Position numbers and translations under genes: made by a program
DNA from: Trileptium ribeirensis
Lineage: Eukaryota > Nematoda > Enoplea > Enoplida > Thoracostomopsidae
Direction: 5' to 3'
DNA: 64,000 nucleotides
NCBI GenBank assembly: GCA_030248225.1
Contig: JASANE010005097.1
Location: forward strand, 28,073-92,072
Shown here: positions 37,866 to 48,731 of the stretch, one piece after another
Layout: the number at the start of each line of letters is the position of its first letter
How positions within the stretch are numbered: position 1 is the first letter of the stretch
Notes under the pieces: generated by a model
What the model was told of the DNA's origin: nothing
The model's input: the letters and a program-made list of their open reading frames with translations, nothing else
Databases searched by the model: none

Positions 37866-38510
37866 CTTGTAGAGCTATTCCTCCTCTATGTAGACGGACG
37901 TACATTTATCGTTGTTGTCATTGTTTATGATGCAGGGTTGGATCAAAATGTGTTTTGAATGAGTAAACATTTCCAAAATACATGTGAATGGAAATATGTC
38001 CGCAACCATTGGAGATATATATTATTTGTTTCATTTAATAGATCAAGTCATCCTCTATGTAGCTACAAACAGTGTGCTGCTATTATCTCTATTTACGCTG
38101 CACGGTTGCGTTAAAACGGGTTTTGTATGAGCCCATGATATATACCGAAAATAGCAATTAATCTGCCGTCACTCGAGCAAATACATACGGCTGCTATCGG
38201 TCTCATTTTGAGGAGCACTAGTCTCATTCTTTATGTATATATCTGCTTACAGAAAAACGGCTTAGCGGTGGAGGGTATCTGGGGCGGCCATTCTGGACTT
38301 ACCCTCCAAAAAACAAAACATCCAATGACACAGTTTCAGTTCTAAGAGAAATGAAAGCTAGTGTTATTAAAACTCTCAGTTCCGCATAATCGTTTAATGC
38401 AGATCATGCTGTTTATAGTATAATTATAATCTCATCACGTTCTCCAATACGGTTGTGTTTTGTCTATTTGGAAAATTTAGAAAAGATATATCCGCCGATA
38501 TTACACTTAC

Positions 38511-38606
38511 AAAATTTTTCAATAGCATATAAACTAGCTACCGTTACACAAAAAATGTATATATCTTTACGCACAATATGTACGGCAAATTTACCATTAT
38601 ACGACA
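38511..38606 (-). CDS. Weak candidate exon of the same gene
   Basis: On the minus strand a CTCATAG acceptor is followed by a short open frame containing SYNGKFAVHIVRKD and IYIFCVTVASLYAIEKF, ending at a consensus GTAAGT donor. Its first two bases would complete the codon left by 39757-40227 (phase 1). It also leaves phase 1, so it does not repair the mismatch with 34279-34398. The short hydrophobic translation could be a chance open frame. Confidence 0.2.
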
Positions 38607-38880
38607 CTATGAGCTTGGAACTATGCTACAGAGACAACGCGATGCAGCTCGGTCCTGGCTTCTCCAAATTTGCGGGGAAGGGGGAGACCCTGACATTTTG
38701 CTGCACATCCCGGTTGGAGTCCCCTGTCAAACTTTTTGGCTACTCTCGGTAAAAACACCTCCAGCTGACATAACACGTGACAAAATTTTCTTACAAAAAT
38801 CCAGTTTTGGAATAAAAAAATTTGATTAATTTCAGGAAAAAATTAGTTGAAATTTTGTTTTAACCTCAGCGTACGAAAAA

Positions 38881-39430
38881 CCTATATACATATAGATCAT
38901 CCTTGATGTCCTGCACGCAATACATAACCAACCACTACATTTTGGAAATCAGGATCGCCGAAAGTAAAATCCTTGACTCATGAAAAGATACAATATAGTC
39001 AAGTTGAACTAAACCATCGTATCCAAAGGCTTTATAATCCAATAGGCACTCATTATACGGTAAAACCATGAGGTAACATACCGAAATTTTAAACACGTTA
39101 TTTCTGCCAAAGTGTCGACGAACAATATTCTGACCAAGCGGACGAAGTAGTGGTTCCACAAGAAAGTCGTGGACAGAAAAGTTTTAGTCCTCGATGAACT
39201 GATTTTGTGATCTGATTCTGTGAGATGGAATTGATGAGCTGATGGTGGTCTTCCTTATTCGATGCAAACCCTGTGTCGCGATATGTGGGCTGGTATGGCC
39301 AGATTTGGCAAACAACTCTTAAAAACCTGTTTTTGGCATTTTGTCCCGTAAGATGGAGTCGGTCGAGTTCAACTAATGAACACATAACATCACTTTTGCT
39401 ATCAACATAAATATCGAAATCCAACCGTTT
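38881..39430 (+). repeat. Family M second copy
   Basis: It shares 'CCTTGATGTCCTGCACGCAATACATA', then the sequences around 39000-39070, and the right end 'GGCAAA.AAC.CTT.AAA.CTGTTTTTGG' with 43446-44553. It contains about one and a half units and an in-between stretch (39160-39260) specific to the right end. It lies between family K-like fragments and the host exon 39757-40227. Confidence 0.6.
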
Positions 39431-39756
39431 GAAGATGAGTTATGAATGACAGCGAAACAAAAAAATTTCACGAATCCCACCCTCCCTTCCCGCCTTCAGT
39501 GGAAACTCCGCTCGCTCCGTTTCAATAACTGTAATTATTGAGCAGTTAGACTAAAACAATATGAAAACAGTTGTTGTTAAGTAGATTGATTTTTCATATC
39601 AATCTTATACCGAGTAAAAAATTCTAACAACCTCAAAAAATTACTCTCTACCGCGCTTCATATGTAGTCTGGCTATATATAGACGAATAAAAGTTTAAGC
39701 TTCAATGTTGCTGTTAACGTTCTAAAACCAAAAATAGACAAATCGAATTAACCTAC

Positions 39757-40227
39757 GTGTATCAGGGCTGCGATTCAACGAACTTTCAGTCGATATCGAT
39801 ACTCGCTCTGTGTTGCTAGAAATAGGTGGACTACCAGCAGTTTGAGCAGGCGATAATTCGTAGTAATCGTTTGTCTGCGAACGTTGTCTCCTGTGGATAC
39901 AACTAGTTGCTCCAGTGCCTCGTGGTACTACTCTAAGCTGTTCGGCAGAAGAGCCCCTTTGCGGTCTTCCGGGCAAAACGAGGGCACCTTCACTGAGCGT
40001 GTCGCATTTATCTTTGACAACCATTGTGTCAACGCAGTTTGACGACGTTGGATGTGGTGCTGCGGTCGAGGATGACATTGCTAGCAAACTCGGGTCCAGC
40101 ACCGGTGGAGAGAACTTTTTATATGTTAGATTAAACGAGTCTTCAGGTAAGCTTCTCGTATCGTCTTGTATAGCTTCAATTGCACTTTCGAAGCCCATTT
40201 GACAGTCAGCGGCAAAATCAATCGGTC
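39757..40227 (-). CDS. Exon of BEACH-like gene, Ser/Pro-rich linker
   Basis: The acceptor is AAAATTAG and the first two bases complete a glycine codon begun in the 50450-50924 exon. The translation runs PIDFAADCQMGFESAIEA, then SLPEDSFNLTYKKF, then a Ser/Thr/Pro/Gln-rich low-complexity stretch. It ends NRSPDT at a GTAGGT donor in phase 1. The frame is open and coding-like for 157 codons, with a clear rise in GC over its surroundings. The nature of the linker gives no function on its own. The next firm island (34279-34398) starts in phase 0, so one exon is missing or the donor is misplaced. Confidence 0.72.
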
Positions 40228-40567
40228 CTAATTTTAAAACTATAAATTCTTATACGGACTTCATCGAATACGTGGAGTGGGACCAGTTATTTCGACCACC
40301 ATACAGTTCCCCGAGGTAACGCTGCCCCTGGAAATTTTGGCCAACCCAGTTCATACCCAGGCCTCCCCAGGTACTTTTGATGCGTGACTAAGAAAACTAC
40401 CAAATTTTTTCTGATGGGTTACAAAAACATGCGCATTCCGGCTAAAAAATTACAATATCCTTTTATGTAAGCATAAGTGTCCAACTAATTTTGCAACTAC
40501 GTGAACAGTAAACTATAGAAAGAAAAGAAGATTGGTCAAATATGTATAAAGCATACAATATTAATAA

Positions 40568-41044
40568 TGGGTGGGTCCAATTTAGGTGGGTACACCAAGG
40601 TTGTTCTTCTATCAAAATCACGAAATGATTTTAGCAGAATTATGCCTTCACATTTTTGCAATTGGTTTTGTGTTTTGTGAACGGAACATGGGTTATTTCA
40701 TGTACGAGTCAAATTTTTATTCGCGCACATTTGTCCATTTTGCATGTTTGTCCGCGTTCATCACATGAAATTATGAATCAGTTATGTTCGCGGTCTGTTT
40801 GTGTATTACAGCATGCAAGAAAAATCACGATCGGTAATCAGGTTTTCACTTGTACGAGATCACGACAATGCGAGTCTAAATCACAAAATAGTTACCGTGA
40901 ACAGTCTACACGTTACTGCATCGTAAATCGTGCACGCGTACATAAACGAAAATTGTGATTTATTAGCGTTCATCGCTATTACGATCGTGAACTGACTTGA
41001 CATAAGAACAACCTAGGTGTACGGACCTGAAGTGGACTCACGCA
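40568..41044. mobile_element. MITE with TAA target duplication (477 bp)
   Basis: The left end TGGGTGGGTCC and the inverse of the right end TGCGTGAGTCC begin terminal repeats of about 40 bases that continue '...AGGT..GTACACC.AGGTTGTTCTT' with a few mismatches. TAA flanks both sides (40565-40567, 41045-41047). Three-base TWA duplications with such ends are typical of PIF/Harbinger-derived MITEs. The inside has no convincing transposase frame. Confidence 0.75.
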
Positions 41045-41359
41045 TAATGGCGCTTGAAAATTTATACTTAATGAGCGTAAATTGAACGTAAAACAGCAAT
41101 TTTTACCGGTCTCCTGTAAAAAAAGTCACTAAATCCGCATATTCACCTCTTGCAATGCTTATAAAAATACGGTTACAACCAAAATTATGTCGTTGTAAAA
41201 TGACGCGTAGCGGAGTCGAACGATGTCACAAACGAATGATCTTAGATTAACGCACTTGTAACGAACATGACACTGCTGCACTACGCACTTCCAAACGCAG
41301 TGCCCATACGACCCAGCTATCATAATCGTGGGCGGACCTAAAAGACTCATTTCGGACCA

Positions 41360-41620
41360 CCCCGCTCGGTCTGTCTAAGAAGCAACGGAGCTTAGCAAAC
41401 AGGAGCGCTTCATGTGATGTATTCGGATCCCGCCGAATAGATTGCATACGTTGTCTGCGTGGTATTACCATTTAGGCCAAGGAGACCATACCGCTATTCC
41501 CTATCCTGGTATCACCTGGAAGTCTCGATCGAATACAACGTTGGGTTTGGTCAGTTACAATTTCCGCCTATTTAACTTGTGGCTACTGTAGCCCCCACTA
41601 GGGTCCGACAATTCCTAGAC
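41360..41620 (-). repeat. Family E copy 3, partial and inverted
   Basis: Read on the minus strand it gives 'CTAGGAATTGTCGGACCCTAGTGGGGGC', 'GATAGGGAATAGCGGTATGGTCTCCTTGGCC' and 'GAAGCGCTCCTGTTTGCTAAGCTCCG', in the order of copies 1 and 2 but more diverged. It abuts the repeat at 41640-41835. Confidence 0.6.
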
Positions 41621-41639
41621 GTTTTACTTCGGATCGTTT

Positions 41640-41835
41640 CTGTCATAACGAATTCGGCGGCAAGCGTTTCCTTTGAATTCTCGTCGGCAGCGTTGGACTT
41701 TTGGTAAATCCAGTCGTACATACACGTTAAATGATCGGCGAACCACGCTAAGACTTGCGAACTTCCCGACATCGAGTCCGAACGCAGGTCGTCGACAGAG
41801 GCGACGATTTCAAACCCCTTTTTATACATATCGCT
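41640..41835 (-). repeat. Repeat Q copy 1 with protein-like frame (unoccupied-site reference)
   Basis: The minus strand is open and reads GFEIVASVDDLRSDSMSG, SSQVLAWFADHLTC, MYDWIYQKSNAADENS, a protein-like sequence I do not recognise. It is probably part of an unknown mobile-element product. The same DNA, more decayed, flanks the MITE at 60916-61211. Here the equivalent site is unoccupied, with the single TA in GAACCACGCTAAGACTTGCG. Confidence 0.55.
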
Positions 41836-42522
41836 ACATATAACATTAATTAACGCAAGGACGCGATGGGTTTTCCAGGATTATTTAAAAGACAAGCAAA
41901 TCGAGTACACGTCCGATTAGGGACACAAATGCAGTATACATGCATACCCGTGTATAGAAATTTTGAACAGCGAATTAATAACGATCCCTTTTATTTAGCT
42001 CAATTCAGACTTATCCCATGGCCAGTTCATCGGGCCTTAGCATACCTAGTGTAACTGGCAAGGCGTGCCAACACGGCAGAAATTCATTATAAATAACGCC
42101 GATGCTTTTACCGATTCCGAAAGCATATGGAAATTATATGGTGGATTTGACGTCCACGAGTAGTAATTTTAGCGGTGCGCGAATAATTCACCCGCTACAT
42201 TATCCCTGCTTGACGTCGCCTAACGATAGTAAGTAAAATAAGTATACAGATGTGCTTAAATATATGTATATTTTATGCTCAGGCTCGGCTCAACTGTAAC
42301 CTATTTTTTCTTAGGTTTAGCCGTTTTAATTTACACTCGTGAGCCACTGCGAACTAAGAGGACGCGCAGTGCGGACATCGTAATTTTTGGCTCGCAGGTC
42401 GCGGTAGACAGATTGGCACCGATTTCCTAACTCTTAAGATTGTTTAGAAATAACTATTTACTAAGAAAGTTTATCGATCGCTTTGTACACTATGCCTAGC
42501 TTATCAAACGTGGAGAACTTAA

Positions 42523-43441
42523 TTGAATTCGAGTGGAATGAGAGAGCGAAGAGATCTCATTCCACTCGCGCGCGAAGCGAGCGAGTGGAACGAGAATTTT
42601 CAATTTTGGCTCTGAAGGGGGTTGAGGAGGTCCTGTCTGTATGTTGCCTGTAGCATCTGGATCTCGATAACGGTTGGGCGGATTTTGATGCAAGATAGCT
42701 CATTCGAACGGCAATGATCGATTTAGGTGTAGTGACGGAGCTCGATTTTTGAATTTTTCCCGTGGGAAAAGTTATGGGGCGAAATGACGTCACTTTGGCC
42801 CATTTTTCGGGCACCCTCTCCAGTTTTTGCGACTTTTATCAGTAAGTAAACGAGGTATTCGCAAACTAATAGGCCTATTCTATGTAGCTTTACCCAGGGC
42901 TTTCCAATGATATATAACAAGTTTTTCAACTACTTCCCAATCTGAAGTGTATAAGCTTATAGTTGGCGCCAAATTTCATATTTGGTGAAAAGCGTGGGAA
43001 ATGCACCTAAATGTGTTCTTTGTTGCTTTTAGTGTCTTATACGACATTTTCTGGGCAGATAAACTCATTGCAAGTGTTAAAAATATTGTTGGGCAAATAT
43101 TTTTTACACTTCTGGTTCATACTTGGCATAAAAAATGACGTTTTCGAAATTTTTGGTGAGAAGTCGTGGGAAAAGCACCTGAATGTGTGTTTATTGTTAA
43201 TTTTAGTGTCGGATATGGGGTTTTCTGGGCCGATAAGCTTATTGCGAGTGTCAAGAATATCGTGTGGCAAATATTTTTCACACTTCTGCTTCATACTTGG
43301 TATGAAAAATGAGATTTTTCTCAAGTGTCGGTTTGAATTCTTTAACGTTCTTTTCACGGTCAGTTCAGGGTTAAATTGACTTGGTAAAGGGTTGATTAAA
43401 TTGTTAGTTCATTGTTTTTGTACTCGTTGTATGATGTTTTG
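42523..43441 (+). mobile_element. Family A copy 2, 3'-truncated
   Basis: It begins TTGAATTCGAGTGG, has the conserved 'GTCCTGTCTG...CTCGATAACGGTTGGGCGG' leader and two diverged 172-bp modules (starting 43004 and 43176). It stops after ATGATGTTTTG, where copy 3 continues for another 150 bases. Family M begins directly at the break. A hairpin at its start is listed separately. Confidence 0.68.
42530..42568. repeat. 14-bp stem hairpin at start of family A copy 2
   Basis: CGAGTGGAATGAGA (42530-42543) is perfectly inverse to 42555-42568, with an 11-base loop. Just beyond it the GAGTGGAACGAG motif recurs (42583-42594). The first copy of the terminal motif thus pairs with an inverted copy inside the element. 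Copy 3 lacks this extra arm. Confidence 0.88.
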
Positions 43442-43445
43442 TCAA

Positions 43446-44553
43446 GTATTTGTGCTGGTCTCTAGATAACCAAACCAGCGTATTCATCCAGCAAAAAAAA
43501 CATGTATTCATCCTACCAAAAACCTATATAGACAATTCTTGATGATCTGCACGCAATACGTAACCAATGAACCGAAGACAGACTAAAGTTTGGATATCTT
43601 GTTCATTGACCTAAATCCATGTAAAACCCATAAAAAGGCGTAACATATACTTGTTGGTCTCTAGATAATCAAACCATCGTATTCAGCATACCCAAAAGCC
43701 TCTATATAATCTATTTTTGATGCCATGTGCCAGCTTACTAAAGACATACTATTTTCTGGAAATTCGGTTCATTGATTCTAAACCCAATGAAAATGTCTGA
43801 AGACACATAAGATACCCGTTCTAGACTCTAGATAACCAAACGATCGCATTCAACATACCGAAAAATCTGTACAGGTAATTCATGATGACCTCTACGCAAT
43901 GCGTAACCAAATAGCAGAAGACAGAGTCTATTCGGGAAATCGGGTTCATGTGCCTAAAAACCATTGAAAACCTATGAAAAGGAATGAAATATGCATGATG
44001 GACTCAATGTAGCCAGCTTTAACCCAAATCGTTGTAGTCAACCTTAACAAACACAGATATACCATCCATGATGTCCAGCACGCAATACATAGTCAGACAA
44101 ATGAAAACACACTACATCGTCGACAGTAAAACCCTTGAAACCCCATGAAAAGGTATTATATAGTCAAGTTGGACTCGAGATAACAAAATCGTCGTATCCA
44201 ACATGCTTGATAACCTATCAGGCACTCGTTCTAAAGTAAAAACAAGCAATAACACCACAAATCTGAAAAATCGCCATTTCTTTCAAAGCGTCGTATTCGG
44301 GCCCACGGCGGCATAGGGGCTGGTCGGTCACACAAAACCATTATAGTCAGCGAGGCTGTACATTTCGATGAGCCGATTGTGCGAGCTCATTTTTCGGTGC
44401 GAAGCCTGTATCGAGAGATATAGGCTACGAAAGAGTGGTACCCGTATTGCCACATTTGGCAAAGAACCCTTTTAAATCTGTTTTTGGTCATTTTGACCCT
44501 GAAGATGGGACGGTGCTGTTCCCGTTCAACTAAACGGCACTTCCTCGTCTCTT
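43446..44553 (+). repeat. Family M array of diverged units of about 175 bp
   Basis: The phrase 'TTGATGATCTGCACGC' and its variants recur at about 43541, 43719, 43884 and 44070, each with similar surrounding sequence on 'GTCTCTAGATAACCAAACCATCG'. The right part (44390-44553) matches 39260-39370 of the other copy. The array fills the gap between family A copies 2 and 3 almost exactly. Confidence 0.65.
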
Positions 44554-44554
44554 T

Positions 44555-45592
44555 TTGAATTCGAGTGGAACGAGAATTTTCAATTTTGGCTCTGGAGGGG
44601 GGCTTGAGGAGGTCCTGTCTGTGTGTGTCTGTGTGTCGCACCTAGATCTCGATAACGGTTGGGCGGATTTTGATGCACTATGGCTCATTCGAACCGCATT
44701 TAGGTGTAGTGACGGAGCACGATTTTTGAATTTTTTGCCGTTGCCGTGAAAAAAGTTATGGGGCAAAATGACGTAATTTTGGCCCATTTTTCGGGCACCT
44801 CCTCCAGTTTTTGCGACTTTTCTCAATAAGTACACGAGATATCCGCAAACTAATAGGCCTATTCCATGTAGCTTTACCCAGGGCTTTCCAATGATATATA
44901 ACAAGTTTTTCAACTACTTCCCAATCTGGAGTCTATAAGCTTATATTTGACGCCAAATTTCATATTTGGTGAAAAGCGTGGGAAATGCACCTAAATGTGT
45001 TTTTTTGTTGCTTTTAGTGTCTTATATGGCGTTTTCTGGGCAGATAAACTCATTGCAAGTGTTAAAAATATTGTTGGGCAAATATTTTTTACACTTCTGG
45101 TTCATACTTGGCATAAAAAATGACCTTTTGGAAATTTTTGGTGACAAGTCGTGGGAAAAGCACTTGAATGTGTGCTTATTGTTGGTTTTAGTGTCGGATA
45201 TGGGGTTTTCTGGACCGACAAGCTTATTGCGAGTGTCAAGAATATTGTGTGGCAAATATTTTTCACACTTCTGCTTCATACTTGGTATGAAAAATGAGAT
45301 TTTTCTCAAGTGTCGGTTTGAATTCTTTAACGTTCTTTTCACGGTCAGTTTAGGGTTTTATTGATTAAATTGTTAGTTCATTGTTTTTGTACTCGTTGTA
45401 TGATGTTTTGCCTACTGCATACGTTGGCTATCAAAAGAGGCAGGCGTATATAACTATGACTCATCACTCACGGTTTATATAATGCTGTACCTGCGTACTG
45501 TGTGTAGGCTTTGTTTGTGTGTGCTTTCCACAACAGACTTCGGGGGATTGTTCTCACCACTCGAATTCTGGCTCGCAAGCGAGCTTCACTAG
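44555..45592 (+). mobile_element. Family A copy 3, complete (about 1.04 kb)
   Basis: The 5' end TTGAATTCGAGTGG (motif 44557-44568) is repeated in inverse orientation at 45557-45568. It is followed by the hairpin GCTCGC-AA-GCGAGC (45571-45584) and CTAG (45589-45592) before a T. Short terminal motifs with the inverse copy placed inside the 3' end, plus a 3' hairpin and insertion next to T, are the layout known for Helentrons and their non-autonomous HINE relatives. Two 172-bp modules start at 44988 and 45161. No transposase frame is present, so it would be non-autonomous. Confidence 0.68.
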
Positions 45593-46754
45593 TATTAACT
45601 TTTATATGAAAATTTTAGCTGTATTTTATACAATTGTAAGAACGTGCAGGATCGAGTCCGCTCGAGAGAAAGATGCTAGACTCGGAGTAATCAAGTATTT
45701 TAAGGTAGGTAAATGCTTTAAAGCCTAAACCCGGTTCGCCGGAACTATTTTCTAAGATCCTGGCAAAGAGCACATGTTCTTGCAAAGGGTTACCAGAGTC
45801 CTAATTAATATAAAATCAAGTTATTTCTTAACTGCTTTTTTGCCCCGATGCGACATAATTGATACTATAAACTTTTAAGGTAAGAAAGACCGAAGGTTCG
45901 CGGGTCCTTAAGGAATTCTAGCCTGAGTCCTAGGGTTCGTTTCAACCCAAAACGACCAGAACAACAGTGACGTCTTTGCGTCGAGTGCTAAGATATCGAA
46001 TGGTTATTAAAACTAAGTAAAAATCGGAATTAAATAGCCCAAATCATCCTATATACAGATGATACCGATGAGTTAACACGCGACTATGATCCAAATGAGA
46101 AGTTCAAGTTACTAAATTTCTTTCTAAAATGAGGGCTTTTCCGCTAAGCAAGTAACTTTACCGGGCTTGAACGTTGAAATCAACGTGGGAGAAACTTATT
46201 AATTTGCTAGCTCACAAGAAGTTTCCATTGAATAGATATGGGGCTAAGCTTTTGATCAGGCTATGGCTCTGGTATATTTCATACTTTTACTGTGGCACAC
46301 GTGAAAGTAACGATAACTCCATTCAGAGCCACGGTAAATACGTTGTCGCCAATCTATCGTTCTCGGTATGAATTTTTTACAGCTGATGCGCTGCCTCAAC
46401 CCTGTCGACCTAAGCTCAAATTAAAGTTCCAGATGGAATGTTTCGTAAATATCCTAACGATATGAATCACCAAGCCTTTATAAATTTTGATAACTTTGGA
46501 CCCTATCAATCCCTATGTTCACGAGTGTACTATATATAAAGTTTGTATCCAACGTCGCAAAGCATCTTCGCACTACAGCGGGTATTAGCGGCTCAGTGTG
46601 GAATCGCTATATGCGGATCGTTAAAATATGAGCTGGTTCGTAAAATGTGTGTTTTTAGGTTTAATAATAATATACTTAAATAATCCTCTATTGAAATTTA
46701 GGATAACTACGGTTGAGCTCGCAAGCAAGCGACTAACGATGCAATGATAAACCC

Positions 46755-46792
46755 TGGGGCTAGCCCCAATTTCACTAGCTCCGCTGGGTATA
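46755..46792 (+). repeat. 14-bp palindrome followed by CACTAG
   Basis: TGGGGCTAGCCCCA (46755-46768) is a perfect palindrome, and six bases further the sequence reads CACTAG (46773-46778). The arrangement resembles the hairpin plus CACTAG end of family A. The motif GAGCTCGCAAGCAAGCGAC lies 40 bases upstream. No second element copy is available to fix a boundary. Confidence 0.35.
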
Positions 46793-46906
46793 AATACTTA
46801 ACCTATCTTAACTGATTCTTAACGGTCTTATGTTCGAAATGTAGTTCTTAAGGGGAACTGATTTTGATGTTTCGGATTGCTCATCATGGCTGATTAATGA
46901 TGATGC

Positions 46907-47089
46907 TTGTATAGGGGTAAGACCCTCCTAATCTCACGAACCATGGGTCAACGGGAATCCCAACGCTTGTGCTTTAACCACTTTCACATTCCCTCACATT
47001 TTACACAAGATTGTATAGCTATATCATACAGATGCATAAATTCGTACGTTAATTTTGGGCATGGGGCGCCGGGTTCAGAAGTTATTTAA
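46907..47089 (+). pseudogene. Possible retrotransposon Gag zinc-knuckle remnant
   Basis: The 60-codon frame holds LCFNHFHIPSHFTQDC at 21-36 and RCINSYVNFGHG at 42-53. This pattern recalls two nucleocapsid knuckles (C..C....H....C) of Gypsy or BEL/Pao Gag. The second Cys of each is replaced (His25, Ser46) and the spacing to His31 is one longer than normal. A second open frame upstream (46174-46371, KLINLLAHKKFPL...) may be part of the same Gag, but I do not recognise it. The copy would be broken in several places. Confidence 0.42.
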
Positions 47090-48731
47090 CTAGCTAAGAT
47101 TCAATTAAGAGTTAAAATCATGAGTGACGTTGTCTCGTAAGCCATCGACACTGATCCTAAAGTGAGCAAAAATGGATCAGAAAACGTTGAAATAGCGATT
47201 CTCAAGTATACTTTTATTCCATACATAAATTAGGTAAATTTATCGTTTTCAGCTAATTATTCGGGTTTGCGCAACCAGATACGACGGTCATTTCGACCGT
47301 GAGGAATTCTTAAGGAAATCATCCTAAATTGTATCCTATAACAATCTTCATCAGTTTCAGACTGGCTTCAGTCTATGGCTCCATTGATGAAACGGCCGGG
47401 AAAGCGTAAAAATTAGAATTTCTGAAATTCTACCAGCCTTTCTTTGTAAAAATTTGCACAGGTGGTCTGGTACATTTGATATTGCATTTGCAGCGACGGC
47501 GTGTTAGAGTCTCTAAGCTTGAATGGTGAAGCTGAACTCCTACAAGGAGCAGAAACGAAAATATACTCTAGCTGCAAATATGAACCGAAGTCTAAACATG
47601 CCTATGAAACTGATATGCCTTAAAACTGTGTTACTATGTAAATTTGTACAAAACCTGGGCGGCTTTTGCTCCACTCGGGTTTAATTTCTTTAAAATTTTT
47701 TGAACGAGCCATGATTTACCAAGCTCGAGGACTGAAAAAAGGCCTAAATTCTGTTAAAAAACAAAAATCGTCAAATTTCCAGGAAGCAATATCGAATTAT
47801 GAACCATTAAAATTTTAGGTGGGGGCGATCGGGTCACCGAGCTCATGGACCCGGTTGAAACCAACCTTGGTGTCCCGTTTGAGAGGCTAAGTGCTGGCGG
47901 ACTACAGTGCAAAATTGCAGTAAATGTCCTGGAGAGAATTTTGCGAAATATCAATTTGGTTACACTCGGTTCCTGTTGGCAAATTTTCAGTGTACATGTT
48001 CGTTACTGAGTAAATAAATCCGGTAAAAATATGTGTATGAATCATGAACAAAGCAGCCTAAGGAAACGCTCAAAATCAAAATGACAGCAAGGATTGGTAT
48101 GTGATAATTTCAAAATTTTTCTTAGAAATTTGTTATTTAACCTCGGCCGACTCAAGAAAAATTTCCTAACTTGACTCAGGAATCATGTAAAATTAATTCT
48201 GCGCGAGTGTAGCATTTATTTCACCATAATTCATGACCGAGGGGAATTCAGAATGACTTCCGCAAGAAGGGAAAGTTTCCTACAGGTCACCTAGGGTCCG
48301 GCTTCCACGGTGGACGAACAACGGAGGACAGGACGAGACAAGCTAACAGAGGGGGAAGGCGATGGCTATCAAAACAGAACTCTAGAATAATTGTTTTTCC
48401 ATTTCCGACAAAGGCTAGTCTACCACTATCCGCGTTCTTACTGCCCTCCCACGTACGTACATACAGGTCTGTATCCCGGGTCGTCCAACTATGGTTCACA
48501 ACCGCGACCACTCCAACGAAACGAAAAAGAAAACCACATGACGTCTATACAAAAAAGCGTCGGACTCGGACAGAATCATCTTTCGAACTCCGCGCTGTAC
48601 AAGTCAAACTGAATCGCTACTTTCAGTCGGGACAGCTCACCCCGACTGTTGGCATCTTTGACACCGGTGTCCGGCCAATCAGAGACAGTTTAATCAAGAC
48701 CGAGGTTTCGGCCTTTCCTTAATTTAACCAA

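Noticed and set aside
43011..45364. Plus-strand frames of 122 and 132 codons and antisense frames of 106 codons in family A as genes
   Set aside because: They are open on both strands because of duplicated T-rich modules, show no known motif, and copy 1 has a different module number that changes the product.
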